A stretch of DNA of 64,000 bases from Utricularia gibba. Taxonomy: Eukaryota > Streptophyta > Magnoliopsida > Lamiales > Lentibulariaceae. Positions within the stretch are counted from its first letter, which is position 1; each line of letters opens with the position of its first letter. A program made the position numbers and the translations under genes. Shown in pieces: positions 1-11,960 of the stretch. The stretch spans positions 3,658,001-3,722,000 of the forward strand of contig NEEC01000004.1 of the NCBI GenBank assembly GCA_002189035.1, given 5' to 3'. Below the pieces are notes generated by a model. The model did no database searches. It saw only the letters and a list, made by a program, of their open reading frames with translations, and had not been told where the DNA came from.

Positions 1-602
1 CAAGGTTTGAATTGTGGGTTTGGAAATCCGCCCAAGTGTTAATGCTGCTGTAGATCTACTCAAATGGAGGTCACGCCATGCCGTTGGCAATCAAATGCTG
101 GTATGGGAATCTGTTTTTTCTGCCACTCCCATTCATTTCACTGCATTTGCTTGTATTCTTCTACTACCTCCTGCACGTTTCTCCGTCTTTTGCTCCTCTA
201 GGGTTTTTCATTTTCTGTTCCTGGATTCTGTTTCTTTCTAGCCCTGCTTGAATGCGGCGCGGCGCTTCTTGTGGCTTGCCAACCCTTTTGCTGTTCTGCA
301 TTACCCATTCTTTGCTCTTTCTTTCTTCTGCTGGGTGTGTGTATTGCCCAACTGGAAAGAAAAGCTACGGCTTTTAACTGGATTTTAGTCACCCAGAAAA
401 AAATAAATAAATAAAAGCGTAGCTGGGTGGCAATTTGTGTCCCTATCTTAGTTTGCTTTTTGGAGTAGAATCGTGGCTCTACTTGCAAAGTGTCGACTTC
501 ATTATGATTTACTTTTCTGTAGGAGATCGAGTTGAAGTTATGGTTATGAGAAATGAGATGTGTTGTTGCTGATCCTTTCAAGAAAAACAAAAAAAATAGG
601 TT
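1..602 (+). other. Upstream region and probable 5' UTR of the DUF1666 gene
   Basis: No supported coding region. The stretch is T-rich with short open frames lacking recognisable domains. A pyrimidine tract ending in CTGTAG near 522 could be an acceptor for a 5' UTR intron before the ATG at 603, but this is inference. Nothing else is seen here. Confidence 0.4.
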
Positions 603-2798
603 ATGGAATTCTTCAAGCTGAGTAAGTTCAGGAACGCTCACAATCCTGCTTCTGACAATGCGACCCAGAATCATCAACCAGTTCTCCAGCCTGATGTGGA
701 GAGTGGGAGAGGCGTTTCCTATTTCGTTAGCAATTCTCATTCTGAAAATAATAGTGAGGTTAAAGACGAAGAGGATGATGACGATGATTTCATTACAAAT
801 GAGGTCAAGAGGAGGCTGAAAGAGCTTAGGAAAAACAGCTTTATGGTTTTGATACCAGAAGAAACAGCTCTTGCTGATGACGAAGAAGAGGGAGACGAGG
901 GGAGTCCAGCTCTAGTGAATGGAGGGATGTGGAATTGGAGGGGCGGCAGTTCTGGTCTGGATTTGATGCTGTATATGACATGTATTGTGAGCGCATGCTG
1001 TTCTTCTATCGTTCCAGTGTGCAGCATCTGCAGGAAGTTGGTAATTCTTTGCTATTGTTGAATCTGAAGCAGTTCCTTTATTTCTGTATTGTGCCTTTCT
1101 TTTGCATCATCCTTGTCTGCTGGGTTCCTTCTGATTACTCTGCTAGGAAGTAGTAGGGTAAAGCCGTACATGCATCATGTTTAGTTTGACGAGGTTCCCA
1201 TAGAAAACCAAAGACATGCCTGGTTTTGTCACCGAACCAGCTACTCATCTAAGACGTCCATCCATATATTGCTTTCTTTTGCCCACAATTAGAAAGATGC
1301 TTCACACTATGTGAAGATGGTTTTTTTGATATTATCGTGCTGATTCGGAGGATTGTGTCGGGGCTTAATATTTCTTAGGTCCACGAGCTGGCCCATAAAC
1401 AATTAATATCCTAGTTTTGCTGCCCGCATTTTGTAACTAGGGCAGTAGTATTATTTTTCCTAGTCATATCTGAACTTTGATGAGCCAGCATCGATGTTGT
1501 TTGTTCATGATTTGTTTCTGACTACATATGAACCAGGGGTAGCCCTGTTCTCAGTATATTCCTGAAACTCTAACCTTAAGTGTAAAATCCGCAGGTTTTC
1601 ATGTCTGTTCGACACCATCACCTCGATCTGCATCTAAAAAGCTTTCTTCACCTCTCGGATGCCTATTCTTGCGAAATTTTGATGCACAAGAAGAAACCCA
1701 GTGCTTGCAGAAGCCTGGTAGTGATCCTTGTCATGAGCTTGAAACTGCTTATGTTGCTCAAGTGTGCCTGACATGGAGGTCCTTCACTGTCAATATACCC
1801 AATTCAGTCAGAAAATATCCCAGCAGCCTGAAAGTCCTACTTCCTACAACCATAGTGCTCAGTTGTTCCAGCAGTTTCAGGTCTTGCTGCAGAGATTCGT
1901 TGAGAATGAACCATTTGGAGTTGGATCAAGGTCAGAAATTTATGCCCGAACCCGAATAGCATTACCCAAACTACTTCAGGTTCCAAAAATTCAAGGTATG
2001 GGTTAAAATCGTAATAGCTATACTTATTGCCTTGGCATGAAACCAATTTTTCCATTGTGTGTATCTGCAAATTTTCTTGTTTACATCGTTCTTTCTGTTT
2101 GTTTTTTGTCTGCTGTTCTGAAAAGAATCCCTATGAACATGTCCACAGAAGTGGATACTACTAGAAAGGTCTCCATGTGCATCTCAGCTTATCTTCTGCT
2201 GAAAGAACATGTATCACGTTACTTCCTTTTCTAAACTGGTGTGTTCTTGCTTCATGGACAAAGGCACCAACGAAAAAGAGGACTCAGATCTTATAGTTGT
2301 CGCCCATGACTTGCTTAGAATACTCGAGGGCGCCATCCTAAGTTTCCATGAATTCATGAAGAAAGATAGGAAAAAATCAGTCAGCGCACGTAGTAGACTC
2401 GGAAGCCAGGGCCATATTTCCTCAGTTGAACACTTGCAGTCTTTGTTTGACAAGGTAAAGTTATGCAGTTTTTTACCTCTTTAGCATATGGAGGCCACTC
2501 TTTTTAGTATGGATTTAAAAGAACTGAATGCCGCACTTGGTTGTAAATGCAGAAAGCAGTGAAACTGAAGATGATGTGGAAGAAGAGCAAGAGCTACAGA
2601 AAGAACACCTGGCCAACAACGACCAAAGATGTGGAGGTGCTTCTTGGACTTGTGGATATGAAGGTTGTTTCGAGAGCCATGCAGTTGGCAAAAGTTAGCA
2701 AGGAGCAGTTGCAATGGTGTCAAGAGAAGATGAAGAAATTAGATATCTCCGATGGGAATCTTCTCAGAGATCCATCTCCCATTCTTTTTCCTTGTTGA
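603..2798 (+). CDS. DUF1666 family protein (ribosomal-L34e-like plant protein), with two apparent frameshifts
   Basis: The function of this plant-specific DUF1666 family is not established. Four exons fit: 603-1040, 1595-1995, 2264-2454 and 2553-2798, all with GT..AG introns. Family hallmarks are visible: an acidic N-terminal stretch followed by FITNEVKRRLKEL, the WSGFDAVYDMYCERMLFF block in exon 1, the AYVAQVCLTW and HCQYTQ blocks in exon 2, and a helical C-terminus with DLIVVAHDLLRILEGAI. The reading frame breaks twice, each time as if one G were missing: in the G-run at 899-902 and in the GG at 1775-1776. With both restored, the exons sum to 1278 nt (425 residues). It may be a recent pseudogene or intact with consensus errors. 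It converges with the carrier gene; the 3' ends are 250 bp apart. Confidence 0.75.
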
Positions 2799-3048
2799 TG
2801 CAAAGCAGAGTGAGAGCTACCTGCTTTGTTCAAACATCCTTGTGTTCTGTTTTCCAATTCCACGGTAAACGCTGATCTGAGCCGAAATTTCCACTTCTAT
2901 TAGTCAAGTATCTATCACAATGGGACTAAGAGAGGGGCCGCAAACCAATTCTATCCTCTTCAGCTCCAGGCTCATACACCAAAAGTTAGTACAATGAAAA
3001 TTCCCACTTGTCATTTTAGTAGGAAATAAGAAGCAGCAAATTGGAGAT

Positions 3049-4781
3049 CTATTTTGTAGTCTCAAGGGACAACTTGTCTTCTTTCCTTAGCAACACATCT
3101 TTCCAAGCTTCATAGAACATCCAGGTTATGCCGGACGAGGGCATCACCTTCAAACAACTAGCTCCCCATCCTCTGTAGAGACCTACCAATCCCTCCTGTC
3201 TAACTACTTCAGACAATGCCGCTGCCATGTTGGGAGGGCATTTTCCCATCAGAGCTCCTACCATCAAACGCTTTCTTGCCACTTCCAACGGATAGCTTAG
3301 CGTGCTAGCAGTCAAACCTGAAAATGGGGGATTGTGAGTCGGTGCACAGATGAAATATGAATCAATGTAAAAAACTATCATGGTAATCAACATGTACACA
3401 ATATGCCAGAGTTTATCTGCATTGTGGTTTACCTGAAAGAGCTCCAACTACGAGCATTTCTACACAACTTAAACTTTGTTTCTTCTTAGCTGAGCAATAT
3501 GATTTCTTCAACGTTTCGTACATGAAATAGTAACATGTACTGTAGGGGAGCATCCCAATTAATGTGGGTGAGATACCCGAGTAAAAAGCACCAATACCAC
3601 CATCCTTGTAAATCCTGCTCACTGCAAGAGTGATGTTGGGATACACCTCAGGATTCACTGTCAATCTGTCCTATATAAGATACAAGGTAGAAAAAGATAA
3701 GAAAAAAACATGCAAAAGACAAAACCAATCATGAAGAAAAGACTGATTTATGGCATAACATGGTGTGTTGTATTGAAACAGTATTTATTACGAGGAAGCA
3801 ATGAAACACCTTCAAAACTTCAAGCGGATGGCACACAAGGGTTCCAGCAATTCCAGCAGCAGCACCAGCTACGGCAACAGGAGAAAGCCATGAGAGTGGC
3901 AAGCTGAGATCAATATTTCCTATCTGCAGTTTGGAGCTTTCATCTTGACACCATCTCTCCTTAGCTGAACTCATGGCCCTTTTTACATATTCGAAGGTTC
4001 CAAGCTCAATTGCTTGCGTTGGAACAATGCGCAACATGTTTATTGCGTTTCCAGCCCAGAGTCCCTGCCACCCTTGTTTTTCAATAACCTGTACAAAACT
4101 TCCATATATATTCTTGGGTCCAACGCCAACCACCATTCTAGTCCTGCATATTAATATATTCCATTACGCAAAGACAATAGGATTGCTGAAACACATACAT
4201 CATCCAACATAACAGGAAGCAACAAACCTGATGGTCTCCAGAGGAGCAAGACAGGCTTTTGTCATAGCTCCTGCTAAAGCCCCACTAACGAACTCCACCA
4301 CTTCTCTCGTCTTAAACAGATCCTGGATGAACGAAAAACATGCTAAAGTTTTATCACCAGCCATCTAATTCAGAACTACGCGGGGCACCAAGATACAATT
4401 TTGACATTAGGTTTCGACCTCCCTTGTCCCACAAATACGTTCGACAACCACTCAAAACACCAACACTCATTGGGTGTGATCATCTTTGACCTCCTTCTAC
4501 AAATCTACAGACTTGGGTTTGAAAACCAAGTTTTTTTAAAAGCCAAGCAGCCTATAAAGGAAAAAAAAGACAGCAAAGAGACGAACCTGAAATGTTTGTC
4601 CGAGATCTGGGAAGCCCGTAAGCTGTTGAAACGTTGGGAGTTCCTTCTTATGACTGCTAGAATGGAGATGGAGATGAAGGCGTATCGCCTCCTCAGGGAC
4701 AACGATTGCACCTCCTTGTCCATAGTGATCTCGCATTAGGCTGCGGCTCTTGATCTGCAATCCAGACTCCGCAGCAGACAT
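3049..4781 (-). CDS. BTL1: Mitochondrial carrier family protein, BTL1-like adenine nucleotide transporter
   Basis: Six-helix mitochondrial carrier (SLC25) protein, by family a probable adenine nucleotide transporter of the brittle-1-like group in an organelle inner membrane. Exons on the minus strand: 4781-4587, 4322-4228, 4143-3810, 3670-3433, 3317-3049. They sum to 1131 nt (376 residues). All three carrier repeats carry the signature: PLETIRTR, PLEVLKDR and PLEVARKR. The third repeat has GLYRGWGASCLKVMPSSGITW and the second has GLWAGNAINMLRIVPTQAIELGTFE, as in BTL1. I chose the ATG at 4781 because the upstream frame opens only with a non-ATG codon. A GA-rich leader upstream to about 5060 may be 5' UTR. 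Substrate is inferred from family only. Confidence 0.9.
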
Positions 4782-5059
4782 GGCGACAAATTTAGCGCAG
4801 CACAAGAGAAATAGAACACAAGGCCCAGTAGCTCAACTAGGGAAAAGCAGGAGCCAAAAGAAGAGTTGGCCTCTCCTGAACTTTCCCCACACTATTTATA
4901 AACAAAAAACAATGCAGATACACACAACCCACAATGGATAGAAAAATAATAAATAAAAGCGATAGGGTTTTAGAAAGAGGAAGCAAAAAGCAACATGCCT
5001 GATGATGAGGAGGAGGAGCCTTTTGGATCATCCGACGCACCCAAATGAATGATGAGAGG

Positions 5060-8000
5060 GGCGAAGGAGAAAGGGACAGCAGATATTCTTGGGGTGGTTA
5101 ATTGGGCCGTAGTTTGATTTTACCCCGAGGATTGGGCCCCAGGCCCACGCCTCCCACATTTATTTCCGCAATATAAAAAAAAATATCGTACAAATTTTCA
5201 TTAATTAAAAAAAATTCTCCTTTTTTTCTGACCTAATTCTTTATGAACAACAGCCGACATAATTGACCATTACAAGAAACAGGATTGTTAATTATAGTAT
5301 TTCATGAAATTATGGAGAAATTATTTTTAACCTACAAATGAGGATGATAAAGAAAAATTAAATGAGAAAAATGAAAGAATCATGTCAACTACAAATTTGT
5401 AATTTAATAGATTTAAAATATGGAAATATGAACAAAAATGTATGTTTTATGATAAAATCAAGATATAAAACTTTTATAAAATCCTGAAACAGCCACGAAG
5501 TTTTCGGAATTGACAAAATTGACCAACAAATTTGACTCGGTCAACTTAATTAATTACTTATTATTGTTTGATGAAGAAAAGTCATGTTTTTCGGAGACTA
5601 TCTCGTGTGTGTTAATTTGGTAGAGGGCAAGGGAACTTTGGGCATGATATGTGTCGTATTTGGTTGCCTTAAAGATGGTCCGAGTTATACACAAGCACTT
5701 GCCTAAACTAATGCAAAAAAAAAAGACCATTATGAAATATTCAATATTAATATATAAGTAATGTGTTTATATGATAGAATATTTTATAAATATCAATTTA
5801 ATAATAAAATATTTTATGAAATATCGATTTAATAATAAAATAAATAATAATGTTCGTATATAAAAATACATAATTTTATAAGTTAAAAGACTTCAAAAAT
5901 CATACATATATATGAAACAATGTTTCCAAACCCTAGGTATCTAATTCCAATGAAAATAATTTTGTAATTATATTTTTAAATTTATTTTTACTTTTTCACA
6001 AAATAATATTATAGAAGTAAGGGTCTTAAGCCTACTATTTCAATAACTTAATCTAAGTTTTTTTCTATTCCTAATTCTTTGGTCTATCTTGGAGTTGGGT
6101 TTATTAAGTCAAGCATACAATTTTTTTATTCTCCTAGATTTAATTGAGATTACTAAGAAATGAATATTTGAATTTGGCCAGAATGAATTTGAACTCAATG
6201 AACTAACCCTCCCTTTTGCACTTTAAGGCATCACTTCAAATGTTAAGTTTGATTTTAGTATTATCTTTTATGTCATTTTCTAGGTTTAAATATAATTAAA
6301 ATTATCCAATAATAAGTTTATAATATAAGTTTTAAGTTTTATTTAGATTAAAATAATTGTCTTAATTAATGTGTTTTGTATACTATTTTTAGTTTAATTT
6401 TTTTTTAAGTTTAGTTAGAGACAAACATGTGACAAAAATATAAGAAAAGAGGGAGAACAAAGTGACAAATTAGATCTTATACATTCTTCTTGATTTCTGG
6501 AAGAATATTGATACTCAATAATGAAACTTGATGTGCGGTACACGAGATCTATTGACATAAGAAAATATGAGTGTATAAGAATTGATAAATGAAAAATATT
6601 GCAATATCGTTAAAATGAAAATTTATCCTATCAAATAAATTTATAATCTAATACACATTCAAGCATAATACAATTATGAGTATAGAGATTATGATCGAAC
6701 ATGAAGAGCTAGGTGTTTGATATGTGAAAATCAATGTATGGAATCAGTGTCACGTTAATAGATTTGATCTTAATTAAGACTAAGAAAGAGTTGCAATAAA
6801 ATACAGTAAAGAAAAGTTGCAAACTTTTGAACTCGGTTGTTTCTAAAATGAAATGGGTGATGACTTGCGACTCTTAAGAGATGTATACTTATCACTAATC
6901 ACGCTCATACAAACCATATATCAAACAAAGTCTAGGTCTACTTGCACTCTTGTTTTTCCCCAAATCTTTGGTCTACCTCTAATTAGGGTTGTTAATATAA
7001 GTTTCACTACTTCTTCCTCTTGGATCTATTCTGGTTTGTTAAGGAAGTTGTGTGACTTATGGTTAATAAATTATAAAGATTGACTAGCACATTTCACCCC
7101 TTTTCACTCCAAGGCACTCCTCTAAGTATTTAACCACTCATGTATAAGGTAAATGAAAATGAAAAAGAAAACATCATCCATATTGTACTCTCACAGTCGA
7201 CTACTAGAAAATAAAAAAAACAATGAATTTAAAAAGTTCAATAGAAAACTAGAATTGTCGCTAGCTACTTTTAGTTGAGAGTAATATTCTTTGGAAAACA
7301 AAAAAAAAGTCTTCGAACATCAACTTCATTCTTGGTTCATCTTCCTCCTTCTTCCCCTCAAAATCTTCTCCAAAAATAATCTGTCCCCATGGGAGAGATC
7401 TCTCTTCTCTCCTTCCATCTTGTCTACTTTTTTGTTCAAAATCCTCCTTTTTTTTGTCCTTGGATTTTCTGTCCTTCTTTTCAGACTTTTAACTCATCTT
7501 AGCCAGCTCATTAGGATTAATGTTGCCAACATGCACTGCATTGTTCAAAGAAAACTATTAAAACTAAGATTGGGACGATTTAGTCCCAACTAGGAGTAAA
7601 AAGCACAACTACAATACTATTTACAAAAACATAAAAATAGTCAATAAAACTTAATTTTCATAGTACAATATGAGTCATTTCCCCGTACTTAATCATTCAA
7701 AAATATGTGTTATCAAGAATCAAAGCAGAAAGTCGCTTGTAAGATATTAAAGACCATAGTAGAATGAAAGGAACACAAAATTTAGAGAGAAGAGACTTTT
7801 TGAATTCCAATTTCAGTTTTTACACTTTGTTGATCTTTCTAAGATTTTTCTCTACCTTCTCTCTAATTTCATCTTTGATTTCGGTTGCTTGTTTCTCATA
7901 GCTGTTCGAACCTAAAAAGCTTTATTTCTTGGTTGGTAGATTCTCACCCCTACGTTCTGTTAGTTAATCTCCACTACTTTATTAAATTTGGTTGGGTTTC

Positions 8001-8085
8001 ATATATCTATATACGATTATCCCATGATCTTTTCATAATGGCTCCTTATTCAAAATTCATAATTAGTTGGAAACTACCTACAAGT
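5060..8085. other. AT-rich intergenic DNA without supported genes
   Basis: About 3 kb of very AT-rich sequence with many poly-A/T runs. Short open frames (for example 6853-7083 and 7291-7593) are low-complexity and have no domain I recognise. No terminal repeats, tRNA or coding relic could be supported, though old transposon remains are likely. Confidence 0.5.
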
Positions 8086-8091
8086 TTTGAA

Positions 8092-8270
8092 AGTAGTGAT
8101 GGGCATGGGTTGGCCCCATCCATAGGCTTGGCCCAACCTGTATGAATGGGTCCAGCCCATAGGTAAACCCATCTTAGGAAATTGATGGGTTGAGCAGGCC
8201 AAATCAACCCGTGACCCATACGAGTTAGACTCGTTGGACCACAGGTTGACACATCAGTTCAAAATAATTC
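8092..8270. repeat. hAT-like terminal fragment (GGGCATGGGTTGG type)
   Basis: The stretch starts TAGTGATGGGCATGGGTTGG and is rich in CCCAT/ATGGG words in both orientations. This resembles the ends of the hAT element at 17588-18235 (TAGAGTTGGGCATGGG). No matching right end or 8-bp target duplication was found, so it is called only a fragment. Confidence 0.4.
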
Positions 8271-8678
8271 TTCGGTGGATAATTTGTTCTAGCCCAAAAT
8301 TCAAAGCAATTTTAACACATATAAGAACAAATGCATTGGGTCACACATTAGTCCAAAATAATTCTATAAATAATTTCTTTTATCCAAAATTCAAAACTCA
8401 TTTTAAAACATATCAAAACAGAATATTTCGAATTTTAGAATAACCACAACCCTAGCCACATTGTTACATTCAAAAGGATACTTTGATCGCAATCTAATAG
8501 CATCAACAAAACTTTTATCTATTTTCACTCTTGTTTCAACATTTTTGATCTGTCTCAAGTTATTAAGGTGAGATTTTTTTAATTTTATTCATATGTTTTT
8601 TTAAGTATTAACATGTTTTTGTTTCATGTTTTGTTGATATGTATTGAATTTGTATCATGGATTTTATTTGGTTATATC

Positions 8679-9225
8679 TGATGGAGTCTGAAATCGGAAG
8701 AATTAATCAGCTATTGAAAAAGGAACCAAAAGGTACCGTGACAAGTTGCTCAAGGCCGACAAAAGCCGATATGTGTTAGGGTTTGGCAGCGGCAGCAGTT
8801 TTGGACAGTCTAAAAAGTAGCTGAATTGCAGTGATGTCAAGATAGCCGACAGTTATCTAATATAAAGACCACAGTCAAAGAAAGTTGCCGATATCTATAG
8901 AATTCAGAATTCAGTCAGGCTAACCTCTTCAATAAATATAAGAAACCCTAAAAAAAAAGGGGTGGAACTCCGAGCCTTCTCACTTGTATCTTTTCTCCAC
9001 CTCCATCTAATGAAACCATTTTTTGACGAGCTCTAACAATTCCGTGGTTTTCTCGTTCTCCGATGGTTTCCACGTTAAAATCCCTCTATTTCTTCATTTC
9101 TATCAAACACATCACATCACCTGACACATTGATATCTTAATCGGATCCGACGCGTTGGCTATACCCGTGATCCGAAAATCGGTCTCCACCTTAGTGCTGA
9201 TTCTCGACCACAACATTTTGGCATC
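8679..9225 (+). mobile_element. Probable Gypsy-type LTR
   Basis: The stretch begins TGATGGAGTCTG and ends CCACAACA, immediately followed by TTTTGGCATCCACCATGGGG. That layout resembles the common plant Gypsy junction of an LTR end plus a TTTGGCGCC-type leader. A TATA-like AATAAATATAAG lies near 8930, with a plausible transcript start downstream. A gag-like ATG at 9291 opens a frame that stops at about 9343, where a hAT end begins. No second LTR was found, so the element is truncated. Confidence 0.55.
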
Positions 9226-9342
9226 CACCATGGGGCAAGATTTATTGTCCCACTTGAGAAATCCATAGAAGCTACTTATCAAACTCTCACGATGGTAGAT
9301 AACAACACGGCCACCAACTCCGACAATGAAGGCAACGCCAGC

Positions 9343-10235
9343 TAGAGATGGGTTCGGTTCAGTTCGGCATAATTGTAACCATGGAATCGACAGTTCCGAC
9401 CCGTGTGTGAATTGTCTTGTTCACGATTCTGAACTATGAATCGTATGGTTCGGATTTAAAAATTAAAAAAATTAAAAAAAAAATAAAATGTATATTATTT
9501 TTTACACTTTTCTGAGGCACCCATACGACAGAAGTGGGTGCCTGAAAAATTTTCTCAAAGATTGATGACGTCTAATTCGATTTTAACAAACACCCCTTTG
9601 TTTTTAATTATAAACTTTTTCAAGTAAGTGTGGAACGTTATTTGATATTTGAAAAACCTTCTTTTAATGATATTTGAAACAAGCTCAATCGGGATACAAA
9701 AATTTTTCTAGGAAAACCGCACTTCATATGGCACTTGAGGATTTTAAAAACATACTTGACTCTTTAATTTTTACTTTTAAATCTTTGCATTGTAATTTTT
9801 GTTTGACTTGTGATGGCTGGAAAGATTATAACAATGAGAGTTATATTGTTATTACATGTTCTTGAGTAGATAATTTTTGATATATGCAAAAACGAATTTT
9901 AGCTTTTCAAGAATGACCATCACCACATAATTGTTTTTCTATTACTAAAATCATTGAAAATGTCATAACATTTTATGGAATATCTGATAGGATTTTTTAT
10001 GTTTCTTTGGATAATGCTTCTGCAAATACAAATGTCTTAGACATTTTGAAAAGTTGCATGAATCCTATATTAAATAGCATTTTTTCCACACTAGGTGTAC
10101 TTGTCATATATTAAATTTGTGTTAAAAATGATTTCAAAGAATGTGACATTTTTTTAACTCCTATTCGTGATTTAATTAATATGATTATAACTACACCTAA
10201 TAGAATTGATGATTTTAAAAGTGATTTAATTAATA
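9343..10235 (+). pseudogene. Degenerate hAT transposase relic
   Basis: The left end reads TAGAGATGGGTTCGGTTC, typical of hAT termini. Between about 9660 and 10225 broken frames translate to recognisable hAT transposase blocks: SRKTALHMALEDFKN, SLHCNFCLTCDGWKDYNNESYIVI, then VSLDNASANTNVLDILKS and LTPIRDLIN. The SLDNASANT block is the conserved region containing a catalytic aspartate. Several stops and frame changes disrupt it, so it is inactive. No right terminal repeat was identified. It lies just inside the gag-like leader of the preceding LTR element. Confidence 0.7.
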
Positions 10236-10254
10236 TGATAATTTATTCTTTTTT

Positions 10255-10626
10255 TGGTATCAGAGTAGGCGAATGATTTTTTTTAGTCTTCGCAACTCTT
10301 GCTTCCGCTCGTCCAACCTATTACGATGGCCACTGGAAATTCCATCAATGTAAGCAATTTCATCACCATCAAGCTTACCCAATCAAATTATAGTTTGTGG
10401 AGAGAAATGGCGATTGGTCTTGCCGAAAACCAAGGTCTCTACGGCTACCTTACCAGAGAGATTACAGCACCAACGCAGTTCGTATCTACACCTGAAGGTC
10501 AAGAACCTCAGTCATAGCCCACCCTCACCAATGAATACATCCAATGGAAAACCGCTAATCGTCTCCTCGGAAGCTGGCTCCTTGGAACAATTTCTGAAGA
10601 CTCTTGGCCACTCATTAGAGCATCTT
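10255..10626 (+). mobile_element. Copia retrotransposon gag fragment, 5' part
   Basis: TGGTATCAGAG at 10257, the usual plant Copia primer-binding sequence complementary to initiator tRNA-Met, is followed by an ATG at 10325. The frame reads MATGNSINVSNFITIKLTQS, then NYSLWREMAIGL, characteristic of Copia gag N-termini (gag-polypeptide/UBN2 type). A stop interrupts the frame near 10516. The fragment is cut at about 10626 by a Harbinger element and appears to resume at about 14748. Confidence 0.75.
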
Positions 10627-10928
10627 TACCCATTTTTGGAAATGCTGATGTGGCATTTCTGGAAATAGGGTAACCATTTTCGGAAATCAATAATCGCAGT
10701 TGTTCATTTTTCCTGAAACGGGAAAGTGGAAAGACAGTTTCCTTGCGGAAACTATCTTTAAAACAGAGTAAAGCGGGGAAGGCGAAAAGTTTGGCAGAGA
10801 GACGAACGCAAAAAATCGTCCCAATTCAGAGCAATTCAGAGCGGAGGACGGCATAGGAGAACATAGGTGTGGCAGGTGGCACCACCACCTGCACCACCTG
10901 TCACTTGCCCCACCTACACCAAATTCTG

Positions 10929-11714
10929 AAAGAAAGTTGTTGATTACTATCATGAAGCTGGTGCCGTTTCACGTAGTGCTAATACTATAAGACATAAATG
11001 GACTAGTTTGAATCAAAATTGTAGTAAATTCAGAGGTTGTATGGATAAAGTTATGGCAAGGGGAGGAAGTGGTAATAATGAGTACGATTTCAAGCAACAA
11101 GCATTGAAATTATACAAACGTGAAAAGAAGAAAGATTTTGTAGACATCAAGTGTTGGGAAATCTTACGTTTAGAGCCGAAGTGGATGTCGGTACGTAAAA
11201 TTATATTTTCTATTGTTTATCTACTACTTTTATCAAAGTACAGATGCATTTATATTTTTTTATATTTTTTTATTAGGTTCCAAGATCATCGGATGAGGGC
11301 TTCACAATAGGATCAAATGATCCAGTGACTCCACCTTCACACATTTCTCCATGTGTTGAAAAAGAAGCAAGACCTTTAGGGCAAAAGGCGTCTAAGCGCA
11401 AACGAGAACAAAATGAAATGATTGACTCTACTTCTTTCAAGAAGAAAGCATTTGGTAGATATATGAATGGTATATTGGGCCTTCGTCACGATATTCAGAA
11501 GAAGACTCATGCGATGTGGACATTTAATCATAAATATTATGCGGATGTGCTTGATAGGTTATCTAAAAATGACGTAAGTAATATGACATCTGAACAAAGG
11601 ACCATAGATGAAATGACCTTTCAAGGTCTTGAAAATGCAAAGTTGTTAACTAGAAATGAAGGTACATCGAAAAAGAACGTGGGCGATGAGTTTGTGGATC
11701 TTTCTGATGATTGA
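10929..11714 (+). pseudogene. Harbinger ORF1, Myb/SANT-like DNA-binding accessory protein (no intact start seen)
   Basis: Two coding blocks separated by a probable intron (about 11189-11277, GTACGT..TTAG). The first contains YYHEAGAVSRSANTIRHKW and ILRLEPKWMS. The second contains RPLGQKASKRKRE followed by a helical C-terminus ending DEFVDLSDD at 11714. This is the Myb-like/NAM-associated pattern of PIF/Harbinger ORF1 proteins, which in studied elements help the transposase bind ends and enter the nucleus. The N-terminal helices are missing or degraded, so I treat it as a remnant. Confidence 0.65.
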
Positions 11715-11960
11715 TAAGCTTTATGTAGTGTTTGGTGTTTGTCTTTTTTCTATTTGAACTATGTATGCATAATTAAGTATTTCAATATTTTAATTTTGAT
11801 TCTTTATTTTGTTGATAAATGCAAAAAAAAAAAGGATTGGTACCAATACAAGTGGTGCAAATTAAAAGGTTTAGTTGCAATATAAGTGGTTGGTAGAATT
11901 CAATCTGTTTTCCTATTTAAGATTCATGTATCCATATGGTTTCCTTACTCAATTATTACC

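Noticed and set aside
198-740. 180-codon minus-strand open frame
   Set aside because: It overlaps the leader and first exon of the DUF1666 gene antisense, is low-complexity, and carries no recognisable motif.
7291-7593. 100-codon frame in the AT-rich spacer
   Set aside because: Phe/Leu-rich low-complexity translation, no domain, and no splice or promoter support.
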